Shown: positions 19,130 to 27,824 of the stretch, in pieces
Layout: every line of letters begins with the position of its first letter
How positions within the stretch are numbered: position 1 is the stretch's first letter
Source: Pyrococcus horikoshii OT3
Lineage (GTDB): Archaea; Methanobacteriota_B; Thermococci; Thermococcales; Thermococcaceae
Assembly: GCF_000011105.1 (NCBI RefSeq)
Contig: NC_000961.1
Span: forward strand, 511,940-575,939
Reading direction: 5' to 3'
DNA: 64,000 bases
The notes under the pieces: generated by a model
Databases searched by the model: none
What the model saw: the letters and a program-made list of their open reading frames with translations, nothing else
What the model was told of the DNA's origin: nothing
Program-made: the position numbers and the translations under genes

Positions 19130-19181
19130 CACTTCATTTAGCTGAGATCATTTTTTATAGTTTAACGCGAAATTAGGAATT

Positions 19182-20228
19182 ATGGAGATTGACGAGATCA
19201 TCTTACTCGCGAGAAAGGGATTCATCGATCAAGCTATCGAGAGGATCAGTAAACTTAAGCACCCCCTTGACAGGGTTATAGCCCTAACCAGGGTTGGGGA
19301 AGTCGTTAAGGATCTTAGCATCCTTGACGATGCCCTTTACCTAGTGGAGCACTCGCTGAAAAGCGTTGAAGATAAGATATTTGGATACTCTGAACTTGGA
19401 GTTTCATATTCGAGGTTAGGGGATAAAGAATCCTCCGCAAGCTGCTTTGAGGAAGCTATAAATCTCTTGGGAAAGCTTGAGGAATATGAAGCTGGGGTAA
19501 TCGCAATTTCCCTGGGCGCTAAGCTAGCTCTCGCTGGATTTCATAGGAATGCACTCGAGATGTTCGACTTTGCCTTCGATTCCTTGATGGAGTCTGAAAT
19601 TAAGCTCTCGGAAAAGGTTGAGCTGATAACACAGCTAGCAGATACCATGGAAACGGTGGGGGATGAGCTACCTTCAGCAATTGCCCTAGAATTTTACGAG
19701 AGGGCTTACTACATCTTTGACAATCTCAGAATTGGCGATAGATCCAGTAACCTGGAAAAGAAGATCAGGGTGTCCAAAGCCCTAAAGGTAGCTGGACTTC
19801 CTGGAGTTAGGAAGCTCGTACTTGAAGGGAGGTTTGAGGATGCATTGCACCTTTTGGATAACCTAAAAGGTGGTGAAAGAATAATAGGTATCCTGGAGCT
19901 CTCGCTTTGGGCCAAGGAGATGGAAAGCTATGAGAGATTTAAACTCATCGATATCGCCCTAGAGGAGATTAAAACGGCTAACCTATCTGATGATGAAAAG
20001 GTGAAGATCGTTAACCTCCTTTCAAAGCTCGAGTTATTCGAAAATGCCCTTGAAGTTGGAAAAAGCATAAAGGAGGGTGAGATTCGGGATAAAGCTCTCT
20101 ACCTCCTGGGTAAAGAGCTCATAAAATCAGGCGAATTCGAATACGTGAAAACTAAATTGCTTCCACTGATAAGGAGTCAAGATTTAAAGGAGGATCTCGC
20201 AAGGTTATTTGGTGAAGTTAATGGATGA
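19182..20228 (+). CDS. TPR-like helical-repeat protein
   Basis: 348 residues of helix pairs; consecutive units such as DRVIALTRVGEVVKDLSILDD, DKIFGYSELGVSYSRLGDKE and EYEAGVIAISLGAKLALAG have TPR spacing. Paralogous to the genes at 5377 and 24669. No catalytic residues. Its TGA overlaps the start of a DMT transporter gene (ATG 20221), so these are coupled. Partner unknown. Confidence 0.75.
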   Translation: MEIDEIILLARKGFIDQAIERISKLKHPLDRVIALTRVGEVVKDLSILDDALYLVEHSLKSVEDKIFGYSELGVSYSRLGDKESSASCFEEAINLLGKLEEYEAGVIAISLGAKLALAGFHRNALEMFDFAFDSLMESEIKLSEKVELITQLADTMETVGDELPSAIALEFYERAYYIFDNLRIGDRSSNLEKKIRVSKALKVAGLPGVRKLVLEGRFEDALHLLDNLKGGERIIGILELSLWAKEMESYERFKLIDIALEEIKTANLSDDEKVKIVNLLSKLELFENALEVGKSIKEGEIRDKALYLLGKELIKSGEFEYVKTKLLPLIRSQDLKEDLARLFGEVNG

Positions 20229-21066
20229 AACCAGGAAGGCTGAACTCATACTTTTGGGGCTTTCTGCAATCTGGGGAACGACGTTTCCCGTGATGAAAAT
20301 TGGCATCAAGGATTTTCCTCCTGTGAGCTTCATAGCCTTTAGGTTTTTCCTGGCCTCCATAATACTGGCTATAGTCCTTAAGGATAAAATAACAAAAGAT
20401 CAAATATTCCCAGGATTCTTAATTGGATTGTCGCTTTTTGCAGGGTTCGGATTTCAAGTCGTTGGACTTAAGTATACAACGGCTTCGAATTCAGCTTTCA
20501 TAACCTCCCTGTATATGGTGTTTACCCCATTCGTCGCCTTTGCATTGCTAAAGAGTAAGATAACACGAGTCGATGCCTTGGCTTTAGCTATTGCAGTACT
20601 TGGAACTTACCTAATATCGGGGGCCAGCTTAAACCTAAGCTATGGTGATTTGCTGACAATCTTAGCAGCTCTAAGCTTTGCCTTTCAGATAGTTCTAATA
20701 GAGTACTATAAAGATCTCGGCCTTGGTTTGGCCTTCTGGCAGATATTTTGGAACTTTATTTTTTCCTTAGTTTACTCGATCTACTTTGAGAGTCTTCCGC
20801 TGCCCAAGGAAGGATCAACGGTATTTGCGATCCTTTACACGGGTATAGTTGCAACGGCTTTGGCCTTCCTTGGCCAGGTGAAGTATCAACCAAAGATAGA
20901 GTCGCATAGGGCCGCAGTACTTTATTCAGCTGAGCCCGTCTTTGGATACTTCTTCTCTTTCCTTATCCTGGGTGAAATCCTGCCATTTGAAGGTTATGTT
21001 GGAGCTTTCCTGATATTAGTTGCAATATGGTTGGAAATTTCAAGAGAAAAATTAATTAAGGAGTGA
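20221..21066 (+). CDS. EamA/DMT family transporter
   Basis: 281 residues with about ten membrane helices in two EamA repeats (first near WGTTFPVMKIG, second near AALSFAFQIVLIEYYKDLG). The family exports or imports small metabolites such as amino acids; substrate not predictable. ATG 20221 is preceded by GGTGAAG; upstream TTG 20209 is in frame but lacks a site. Overlaps the preceding helical-repeat gene by eight bases. Confidence 0.88.
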   Translation: MDETRKAELILLGLSAIWGTTFPVMKIGIKDFPPVSFIAFRFFLASIILAIVLKDKITKDQIFPGFLIGLSLFAGFGFQVVGLKYTTASNSAFITSLYMVFTPFVAFALLKSKITRVDALALAIAVLGTYLISGASLNLSYGDLLTILAALSFAFQIVLIEYYKDLGLGLAFWQIFWNFIFSLVYSIYFESLPLPKEGSTVFAILYTGIVATALAFLGQVKYQPKIESHRAAVLYSAEPVFGYFFSFLILGEILPFEGYVGAFLILVAIWLEISREKLIKE

Positions 21067-21094
21067 ACGATATGGATATTTTGGTGATACCGTT

Positions 21095-22963
21095 ATGACT
21101 TCTATCGAATGGGATGAAAAGACGTTTACGAAGTTTGCCTATCTCAGCGACCCCAGGACAAGGAAAAACTTGGTTGCTTACGTTCTTACAAAGGCCAACC
21201 TTGAATCGAATAAGTATGAGAACACTATAGTTATAGAGAATCTTGAAGATGGGAGCAGGAAGTTCATAGAAGATGCCTCCATGCCAAGAATATCTCCCGA
21301 TGGAAAGAAGATAGCCTTCATGAGATTCAACGAGGAGAAGAAGACCGCTCAAATATGGGTTGCCGATCTAAAGACGTTAAGCGCTAAGAAGGTTCTCGAG
21401 GCCAAGAATATAAGATCCATAGAGTGGAATCAAGACTCAAGGAGGCTTCTCGCTGTTGGGTTTAAGAGAAGGGAGGATGAAGATTTCATATTCGAGGATG
21501 ACGTTCCGGCATGGTTCGACAACATGGGATTCTTCGATGGAGAAAAGACGACCTTCTGGGTAATTGACACTGAAGGAGAGGAAGTTATAGAGCAGTTTGA
21601 GAAACCAAGGTTTAGTAGCGGTATCTGGCACGGGGATTCCATAGTCGTTAGCGTTCCCCACAGGGATGTAATTCCCAGGTACTTCAAATACTGGGATATC
21701 TATCTATGGAAGGATGGAGAAGAGGAAAAGCTCTTTGAGAAGGTTTCATTCTACGCTATAGATTCAGATGGGGAGAGGATACTCCTCTATGGGAAGCCCG
21801 AGAAGAAGTACGTAAGCGAACATGACAAGATTTACATCTACGATGGTGAAGTTAAGGGAATACTAGATGACATAGACAGAGAGGTTGCTCAAGCTAAGAT
21901 TAGGAACGGAAAAGTTTACTTCACGCTTTTCGAGGAGGGTAGCGTAAACCTATACCTCTGGGATGGCGAAGTCAGGGAGATAGCTAAGGGTAAGCACTGG
22001 ATAATGGGCTTTGACGCTGATGAAAGGCTGATCTACTTAAAGGAAACAGCGACTAGACCCGCTGAGCTATACCTATGGGATGGAGAGGAGAGGCAACTAA
22101 CTGATTACAACGGGCTAATATTCAAGAAGCTTAAGACCTTCGAGCCGAGGCACTTCCGCTTCAAGAGCATAGACCTAGAGCTTGACGGATGGTACATAAA
22201 GCCAGAGATCAAGGAGGGAGAGAAAGCACCAGTAATAGTCTTCGTCCACGGTGGGCCAAAGGGAATGTACGGCTATTACTTTAAGTACGAGATGCAACTG
22301 ATGGCGAGCAAAGGGTACTACATAGTTTACGTGAACCCAAGGGGAAGCAACGGTTACAGCGAGGATTTTGCCCTGAGGGTTCTAGAGAGAACGGGACTTG
22401 AAGACTTCCAGGATATATTGAATGGAATAGAGGAATTCCTCAGGCTAGAACCACAAGCTGACAGGGAGAGGATCGGTATCACGGGAATAAGCTACGGTGG
22501 CTACATGACGAACTGGGCCTTAACCCAGAGTGACCTCTTTAAAGCTGGAATAAGCGAGAACGGAATAAGCTACTGGTTAACAAGTTACGCCTTCTCCGAT
22601 ATAGGGTTATGGTTCGACAAGGAGGTTATTGGTGACAACCCGCTTGAAAACGAGAACTATAGAAAGTTAAGCCCCCTATTCTATGCTAAGAACGTTAAGG
22701 CCCCCTTACTACTGATCCACAGCCTTGAGGATTACAGGTGCCCATTGGATCAGAGCTTAATGTTCTATCACGTCCTCAAGGATCTCGGTAAGGAAGTTTA
22801 CATTGCGATATTCAAGAAGGGAGCGCATGGGCATAGCATAAGGGGATCTCCAAGGCACAGGATGAAGAGGTACAAGCTATTCATGGAGTTCTTTGAGAGG
22901 AAGCTCAAGAAGTACGAGGAGGGCTTTGACGTAGAGAAGATACTCAAGGAGGAGAAGAAATGA
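21095..22963 (+). CDS. S9 family serine peptidase (acylaminoacyl-peptidase/prolyl oligopeptidase type)
   Basis: 622 residues. The N-terminal part (about 1-370) is a seven-bladed beta-propeller with repeated D.....l.l/WdG patterns; the C-terminal part (about 375-610) is an alpha/beta hydrolase with GISYGGYM (nucleophile Ser), the Asp in [12 protein letters not shown] and the His in KKGAHGHS. Hydrolyses short or N-acylated peptides in the cytoplasm (no signal peptide). Its TGA overlaps the ATG of pcp (22960-22963), making a peptidase operon. GGTGAT precedes ATG 21095. Confidence 0.92.
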
Positions 22964-23580
22964 AGATCTTATTGACTGGCTTTGAGCCCTTTGGAGGTGA
23001 CGATAAGAATCCCACTATGGATATAGTTGAAGCTCTAAGCGAAAGGATACCTGAGGTCGTTGGGGAGATACTACCCGTATCCTTCAAGAGGGCTAGAGAA
23101 AAGCTCCTCAAGGTACTTGACGATGTTAGGCCAGATATAACCATAAACCTGGGCTTGGCCCCAGGAAGAACGCACATATCCGTTGAGAGAGTAGCCGTGA
23201 ACATGATAGATGCGAGGATTCCGGATAATGATGGAGAGCAACCGAAGGATGAACCCATAGTCGAGGGAGGACCTGCAGCTTATTTTGCAACAATACCCAC
23301 TAGGGAGATAGTCGAAGAGATGAAGAAGAACGGCATTCCAGCGGTTCTCTCTTACACGGCTGGAACTTATCTCTGCAATTTCGCCATGTATTTAACCTTA
23401 CACACATCAGCTACCAAGGGATATCCCAAGATTGCTGGCTTCATACACGTTCCCTACACTCCGGATCAAGTCCTGGAGAAAAAGAATACTCCGAGCATGT
23501 CTCTAGATTTAGAAATAAAGGGAGTGGAGATAGCAATAAGGGTTGCTCAGAGCGCGCTACATTCATCACAACTCAGGTAG
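22960..23580 (+). CDS. pcp: Pyrrolidone-carboxylate peptidase
   Basis: 206 residues, normal for this cysteine peptidase (C15), which removes N-terminal pyroglutamate from peptides. Motifs: [11 protein letters not shown] at the N-terminus, [17 protein letters not shown] near residue 68 (Glu), [10 protein letters not shown] near 138 (Cys nucleophile) and GFIHVPYTP near 162 (His). Coupled by ATGA to the S9 peptidase. The last ten codons overlap a C/D box sRNA candidate on the other strand, which constrains the sequence of both. Confidence 0.95.
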
Positions 23581-23600
23581 GGATGGAGCTCATCATCGCC
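23545..23600 (-). ncRNA. C/D box sRNA, guide to 16S rRNA
   Basis: Minus strand: C ATGATGA (23590-23596), 13-nt guide, D' CTGA (23573-23576), 4-nt spacer, C' TGATGA (23563-23568), 12-nt guide ATGTAGCGCGCT, D CTGA (23547-23550). All four boxes are exact and spacing is standard for archaeal 2'-O-methylation guides. The D guide is complementary over ten bases to GCGCGCUACA, a conserved archaeal 16S rRNA segment. The sRNA spans the end of gyaR (stop at 23600-23602) and the antisense of the end of pcp, so it is probably processed from the gyaR mRNA. Confidence 0.85.
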
Positions 23601-24604
23601 TATTCGAATCCCGGCTTTCTTATTTTTATAACTTCCCTGTTAACGAGGGTTGGAGGGATCTCGCCCCTCTTGAAGGCTATTAGATTCTTAGCTACTAGCT
23701 CGGCCATACCTTCCCTAGCTCCAAAGCTTGCGCTCCCTATGTGAGGCGTTAGCACGACGTTATCTAATTTAAAGAGTTCTTCGTTGTAGTATGGTTCCTC
23801 TTCAAATACATCCAATCCGGCCCCGGCTATCCAGCCTTCCTTAAGGGCCTTAACTAAAGCGTTAGTATCAACGACCTTTCCCCTCGCTATATTGATCAGT
23901 ATGGCCGTCTTCTTCATCAGCTTGAGCCTCTCCTCATTTATCAAGTGGTAAGTTTCCCTCGTTAGGGGAACCGCTAAAACCACAAAGTCGCTCTCCCTTA
24001 GTAGATCCTCTAAGGGCTTAAACTCTGCGTTAAGCTCCCTCTCAACTTCTTCCTTTCTCGTCCTCGAGTAATAGAGGATCCTCATGTTGAATCCCTTAGC
24101 CCTCTTGGCTATTGCTTGCCCTATCCTTCCGAGTCCTATTATCCCTATGGTCTTACCGTAAACGTCGTACCCTAGGAACCATTTAGGATGCCAAGCAACC
24201 CCCCTCTTCTTCCACTCTCCGGATCTTACGAACCTATCTCCCTTTACAACATGCCTCGCGGTTGCTAGAAGTAGAGCAAACGCTAGATCGGCCGTTGCAT
24301 CTGTCAAAACATCGGGCGTATTCGTCACGTAAATTCCCCTCTTCGTAGCTTCCTCGATATCTATATTATCATAGCCAACTGCATAGTTAGCCACTATCCT
24401 AAGCTTCGGTGCGTTCTCGAAGACTTCTTTATCTATCCTCTCGCTTAACATGGTAACTAGGGCATCAACTTCCTTAACCTTCTTAAGCAAGATCTCCCTG
24501 GGTATTTCCTTTTCATCCCCCCAGACTTCGACCTCAAATTCATCCTCCAACATCTTAATTCCAACCTCAGGGATTTCCCTCGTAATGAAAACTTTTGGTT
24601 TCAT
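23600..24604 (-). CDS. gyaR: Glyoxylate/hydroxypyruvate reductase (D-2-hydroxyacid dehydrogenase)
   Basis: 334 residues, the length known for the Pyrococcus glyoxylate reductase. NAD(P)-binding [13 protein letters not shown] near residue 158, catalytic Arg in NIARGKVVD near 241, Glu in FEEEPYY near 270 and the His in TPHIGSAS near 288. Reduces glyoxylate to glycolate. Start at ATG 24604 after GGTGGGGGT; the ORF extension to 24730 would only add a hydrophobic, unrelated leader. The mRNA 3' end carries a C/D sRNA. Divergent from a helical-repeat gene 64 bases away. Confidence 0.93.
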   Translation of the reverse strand: MKPKVFITREIPEVGIKMLEDEFEVEVWGDEKEIPREILLKKVKEVDALVTMLSERIDKEVFENAPKLRIVANYAVGYDNIDIEEATKRGIYVTNTPDVLTDATADLAFALLLATARHVVKGDRFVRSGEWKKRGVAWHPKWFLGYDVYGKTIGIIGLGRIGQAIAKRAKGFNMRILYYSRTRKEEVERELNAEFKPLEDLLRESDFVVLAVPLTRETYHLINEERLKLMKKTAILINIARGKVVDTNALVKALKEGWIAGAGLDVFEEEPYYNEELFKLDNVVLTPHIGSASFGAREGMAELVAKNLIAFKRGEIPPTLVNREVIKIRKPGFE

Positions 24605-24668
24605 TTTACCCCCACCACTTTGTGATTTCAGCGGATTCCTTAAAAATGATAAGTGAAAATAATGATCG

Positions 24669-25688
24669 ATGATAAGCGAGCTACTAAGGGTTAGAGAAGC
24701 TATAGAGAGGAAGAGAATCGATAAGGCCATAAAAATAGCCGAAAAAATTAGGGATTCCTACTGGAGATCTTACGCTCTTAAGTGGATAGCCCAGGAGTTA
24801 GCTAAAGATGATCCAAAGAAAGCTAGAGAGATAGCACTCTCGATCCCGATAATATCCCTTAGAAGGGATGCTTTACTCTACGTAACCTATGAGCTTGCGG
24901 AAGTCGGTAAGTTTAGGGATGCAGTTGAAACGGCCAAGATGATTGAGGATAAGTACACGAAGAGGAAAGCCTTCAGGAAGATAAGTACCGAGATAGCTGA
25001 AATACTGAAGAAGAGCAACTTGATTGAGGTTAACCTAAGCGATCTTGGCCTGGATGAAGAGGATATCCCCCTGCTAGAACCCCTCCCCGAAGGGATAAAG
25101 TACGAGAAGGGTAAGCTGATACTAACCGAGGATGTTTCCATAGTTAAGGGGATAGAAGAGGAGTCAAATGAAGTCGTTGAAGTTGGTGAGCCTAGCGTTA
25201 AGAGGAATGTTGTCACATTCGAGGAGAGGAGGGGTGAAAGGATTAACTTGGAGGATCTACCTGAACCCTTTAGATCTTCCTACCTCGAGGAGCTAGGATT
25301 GAGAAAGATTGAAGAAGGAAAGCTAGAGGAGGCCGTCAAGATCCTGGAGGAGCTGAAAGTTGGAGGACCCCTTCCAAGGTTATTATTTTTCGTAGGAAAG
25401 TGCAATGATCTTAGGAAGGTTGTTAGGCCTATAGATAGGCTGCTCCTAGTTTACAAGGCCTTTCTTCTGTACGATTATGAGGAAGCCTTCAGTGTTTTCA
25501 GCACACTCTTCCTGGATTTGATGGATAAAAATCCGTGGAAGCTTTTAAGGTTACTTAAGTTCCTCTCATTCGAGTTACTCTCGGAAGGTAAGAGAAGGGG
25601 AAACAAAAAATTAATAGAGGTCTCAAAAAAGCTCTTTAAGGAGGCTCAGCGCCAGAGCTCGAGCTTTTCAATGAACCTCTTTGCATAG
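24669..25688 (+). CDS. TPR-like helical-repeat protein
   Basis: 339 residues. N-terminal helix pairs ([37 protein letters not shown]) resemble those of the paralogues at 5377 and 19182; a charged linker about residues 115-200 separates a second helical block. No enzymatic motif. Its 3' end overlaps the convergent CBS-domain gene by 43 bases, so antisense contact between the two mRNAs is possible. Confidence 0.72.
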   Translation: MISELLRVREAIERKRIDKAIKIAEKIRDSYWRSYALKWIAQELAKDDPKKAREIALSIPIISLRRDALLYVTYELAEVGKFRDAVETAKMIEDKYTKRKAFRKISTEIAEILKKSNLIEVNLSDLGLDEEDIPLLEPLPEGIKYEKGKLILTEDVSIVKGIEEESNEVVEVGEPSVKRNVVTFEERRGERINLEDLPEPFRSSYLEELGLRKIEEGKLEEAVKILEELKVGGPLPRLLFFVGKCNDLRKVVRPIDRLLLVYKAFLLYDYEEAFSVFSTLFLDLMDKNPWKLLRLLKFLSFELLSEGKRRGNKKLIEVSKKLFKEAQRQSSSFSMNLFA

Positions 25689-26824
25689 CGTATATCCCTC
25701 TCAAGCTCGGCCTTCTGTAAGAGTTGTCTCTCGATGGCCCTTATTGCATCGTGAACCGCTTGAATAGCTCCCCAAGTTTCTCCCCTAGCTATGAAAACTC
25801 CCTTGTCAGTAACGATCCTCATCCTGGCTTGGTACAGGTGAACTCCCCTGAACTTTTCGTTAAACCTTCTTATGTAGAGGTATATTATCCCTTCATTCCC
25901 GAGTAAGTCTGAATAGCCATCAACGAACTTCTTGATATCGTTTATTATCCTCTCCCTCGTGAAGTCGCTGAGTGCTGAAGCGTCTCCACCCAACTGAAGG
26001 TAGAACTTTGCCTCCTTTTCAACCATCCTTGATATGGGAAGCAAGAGATCCTTAACCGTTAGTATTCCCACAACCTTATTACCCTCATCAACGACGACCA
26101 AGCCATCTATGTCATTATCCTTCATAGTCGCTACCGCTTCCCTAACGGTTGCAGTTGGTAGTATCGTTATAACTCCCCTTATCATTGCTTCCCTAAGCTT
26201 CATGCTGAAGGGAGGTATCTTCTCGCCAACCAGTTCTCCTGTTTGGGCCTTGAACCTCGGCTTTATGAACCTGAGGATTAGATCATGAAGCGTCACCAAG
26301 CCTTCTAGCTTTCCTTCCTCATTGACTATCGGTATCCTTGATATTCCATGATCCCTCATCACGGCCAAGGCCTTGGCCACCGTGTCATCGGGAGTTAGCG
26401 TTATCACATCCTTCGTCATGAACTCCTCAACTTTCTTCTTTCCGAACTCTTCCGCAACCACCCTCTCAAGCAGGGCTATATCGCTGATAACCCCTATTAT
26501 CTCGGCCTTATTTTCGCCAACTGGAAGGGACCTCAGATCAGTTTCCAAGAGTAGCTTAGCGGCGTGGCTTAGATCATCGGTTGGCTTAACTACAGGGGCG
26601 GGCTTGTAAATATCCCTAACCTTAGCTTTAGTTGGATCCCATTTTAAGTGGGATCTTATGATTAAATCCTGGGTTAGAACTCCTTTGTAAACGTTATCAT
26701 CAAAGACGAGAATTAGATCTGGATCCTCCTTTTCTATAATCCCAATCGCCTCAGAAAGAGGCGCACTTATATCGATTTTTGCATACTTATCCGTCATAAC
26801 TTCCTGGACCTGGATTCCTACCAT
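25646..26824 (-). CDS. Four-CBS-domain protein with a C-terminal ribosome-hibernation-like domain
   Basis: 392 residues. Four CBS motifs are seen: about residues 8-60, 68-118 (RDIYKPAPVVKP), 134-190 (VEEFMTKDVITLTPDD) and 212-270 (LREAMIRGVITILPTA). CBS pairs bind adenine nucleotides. The last 110 residues (HLYQARMRIVTDKGVFIARGE and AIQAVHDAIRAIERQL) look like the S30AE/HPF/RaiA fold; that assignment is from pattern only. This would make a nucleotide-sensing ribosome-binding protein. GGAGGTGAT precedes ATG 26824. Confidence 0.75.
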   Translation of the reverse strand: MVGIQVQEVMTDKYAKIDISAPLSEAIGIIEKEDPDLILVFDDNVYKGVLTQDLIIRSHLKWDPTKAKVRDIYKPAPVVKPTDDLSHAAKLLLETDLRSLPVGENKAEIIGVISDIALLERVVAEEFGKKKVEEFMTKDVITLTPDDTVAKALAVMRDHGISRIPIVNEEGKLEGLVTLHDLILRFIKPRFKAQTGELVGEKIPPFSMKLREAMIRGVITILPTATVREAVATMKDNDIDGLVVVDEGNKVVGILTVKDLLLPISRMVEKEAKFYLQLGGDASALSDFTRERIINDIKKFVDGYSDLLGNEGIIYLYIRRFNEKFRGVHLYQARMRIVTDKGVFIARGETWGAIQAVHDAIRAIERQLLQKAELERDIRYAKRFIEKLELWR

Positions 26825-26921
26825 TTATATCACCTCCAAACAATTTATTTTACTCTCCCTTGGAATTTAAACCTGTTGATCCTCACAAGATTTTAGTAAA
26901 GAAAGGTTAATAAAAGTTTCG

Positions 26922-27338
26922 CTAAACAAGTTCCTTACCAGTGGATGTCATCACGAGCTTTCCATGCTTAACTCCCTTGAGGCTTAGTAACTTGTCTGCT
27001 ATCATCTTTATCTTCTTAGCTTCCCCCTTGACAACGATGACCTCAAGGCAGTTATGCTCATCCATATGAACGTGAAGGCTTGAGATGATTTCATCTAAAT
27101 ACTCGTGCTGAAGATCCAGGAGGGCCTTAACTACATCACCCTCGTCATGGTTGTAGACTATGGTTATAGTCCCGGCAACCTCTTCGTTTCCAACTTCCCA
27201 CTCGTGCCTTATTATGAAATCCCTTATCAAATCCCTAATTGCTTCACTCCTATTCTCATAACCAATCTCTTCTATTATCTGATCAAACTTCTCAAGGAGC
27301 TTTGAGGGTATCGAGATGCTAAACCTTATTAGTTCCAT
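26922..27338 (-). CDS. nikR: Nickel-responsive regulator NikR
   Basis: 138 residues. N-terminal ribbon-helix-helix ([19 protein letters not shown], about residues 4-45) binds DNA; the C-terminal ACT-like domain carries the metal ligands in [22 protein letters not shown] (His about 77, 88, 90 and Cys 96). Tetrameric repressor of nickel uptake in other organisms; no obvious nickel transporter is in this window. GAGGTGAAG precedes ATG 27338. Confidence 0.93.
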
Positions 27339-27435
27339 TAAGCTTCACCTCAGAAAATTTTCATTCATTGAATATTAAAATTGCGTCAGTTCGAAAACTT
27401 TTTAAATCGAAAATTAAGGAAATGCTAATGGGTCT

Positions 27436-27513
27436 GCCCCGGTGGTGTAGCCCGGCCAAACATGCGGGCCTTTCGAGCCCGCGCCCCGGGTTCAAATCCC
27501 GGCCGGGGCACCA
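27436..27513 (+). tRNA. tRNA-Glu(UUC)
   Basis: Acceptor GCCCCGG paired with CCGGGGC, discriminator A, encoded CCA (27511-27513). Anticodon stem CGGGC/GCCCG with loop CTTTCGA, anticodon TTC. T arm CCGGG-TTCAAAT-CCCGG. CTTTTTAAATC about 35 bases upstream is a TATA candidate. Confidence 0.95.
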
Positions 27514-27824
27514 GGAATTTTCATGCTTACCCCTTTCTCAAAAGAGACTGTGAAGATTGTTTACTGAGGGCTGAGTTAACTTTCTAGATATTCCCTAACA
27601 TGTTCTGCAAGAACAGGCTTAGGGCATAAGTTTTATGCAACCCCCTAAAGACCCTTTGAGCTCGTACCTAGTTCAAATACGATAAGAGCACCATAACACT
27701 TTTTTGAATAATCTAATCTAACATAAAACATGTTGCAATATTACTGCATATCAATTAATATTAATAAACTTAATGTAGTAAATTTTATATAGCTTAAATT
27801 CAACATAATCTATTGTGATCCTCT
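27514..27824. promoter_or_regulatory. Gene-free AT-rich stretch with two adjacent dyads
   Basis: No credible ORF. Two inverted repeats stand out: TGTTCT-GCA-AGAACA (27601-27615) and a nested hairpin 27618-27650 with core GCATAA-GTT-TTATGC inside CTTAGGG...CCCTAAAG. Past these the sequence is very AT-rich, with a TATA-like TTTTATATAGC at 27783-27793 upstream of the secreted-protein gene. The dyads could be operators or a terminator for tRNA-Glu. Confidence 0.4.

Noticed and set aside
20221-20260. C/D-like GGATGA followed by CTGA at the DMT gene start
   Set aside because: Second half (C' and D) missing and the sequence is ordinary coding DNA.
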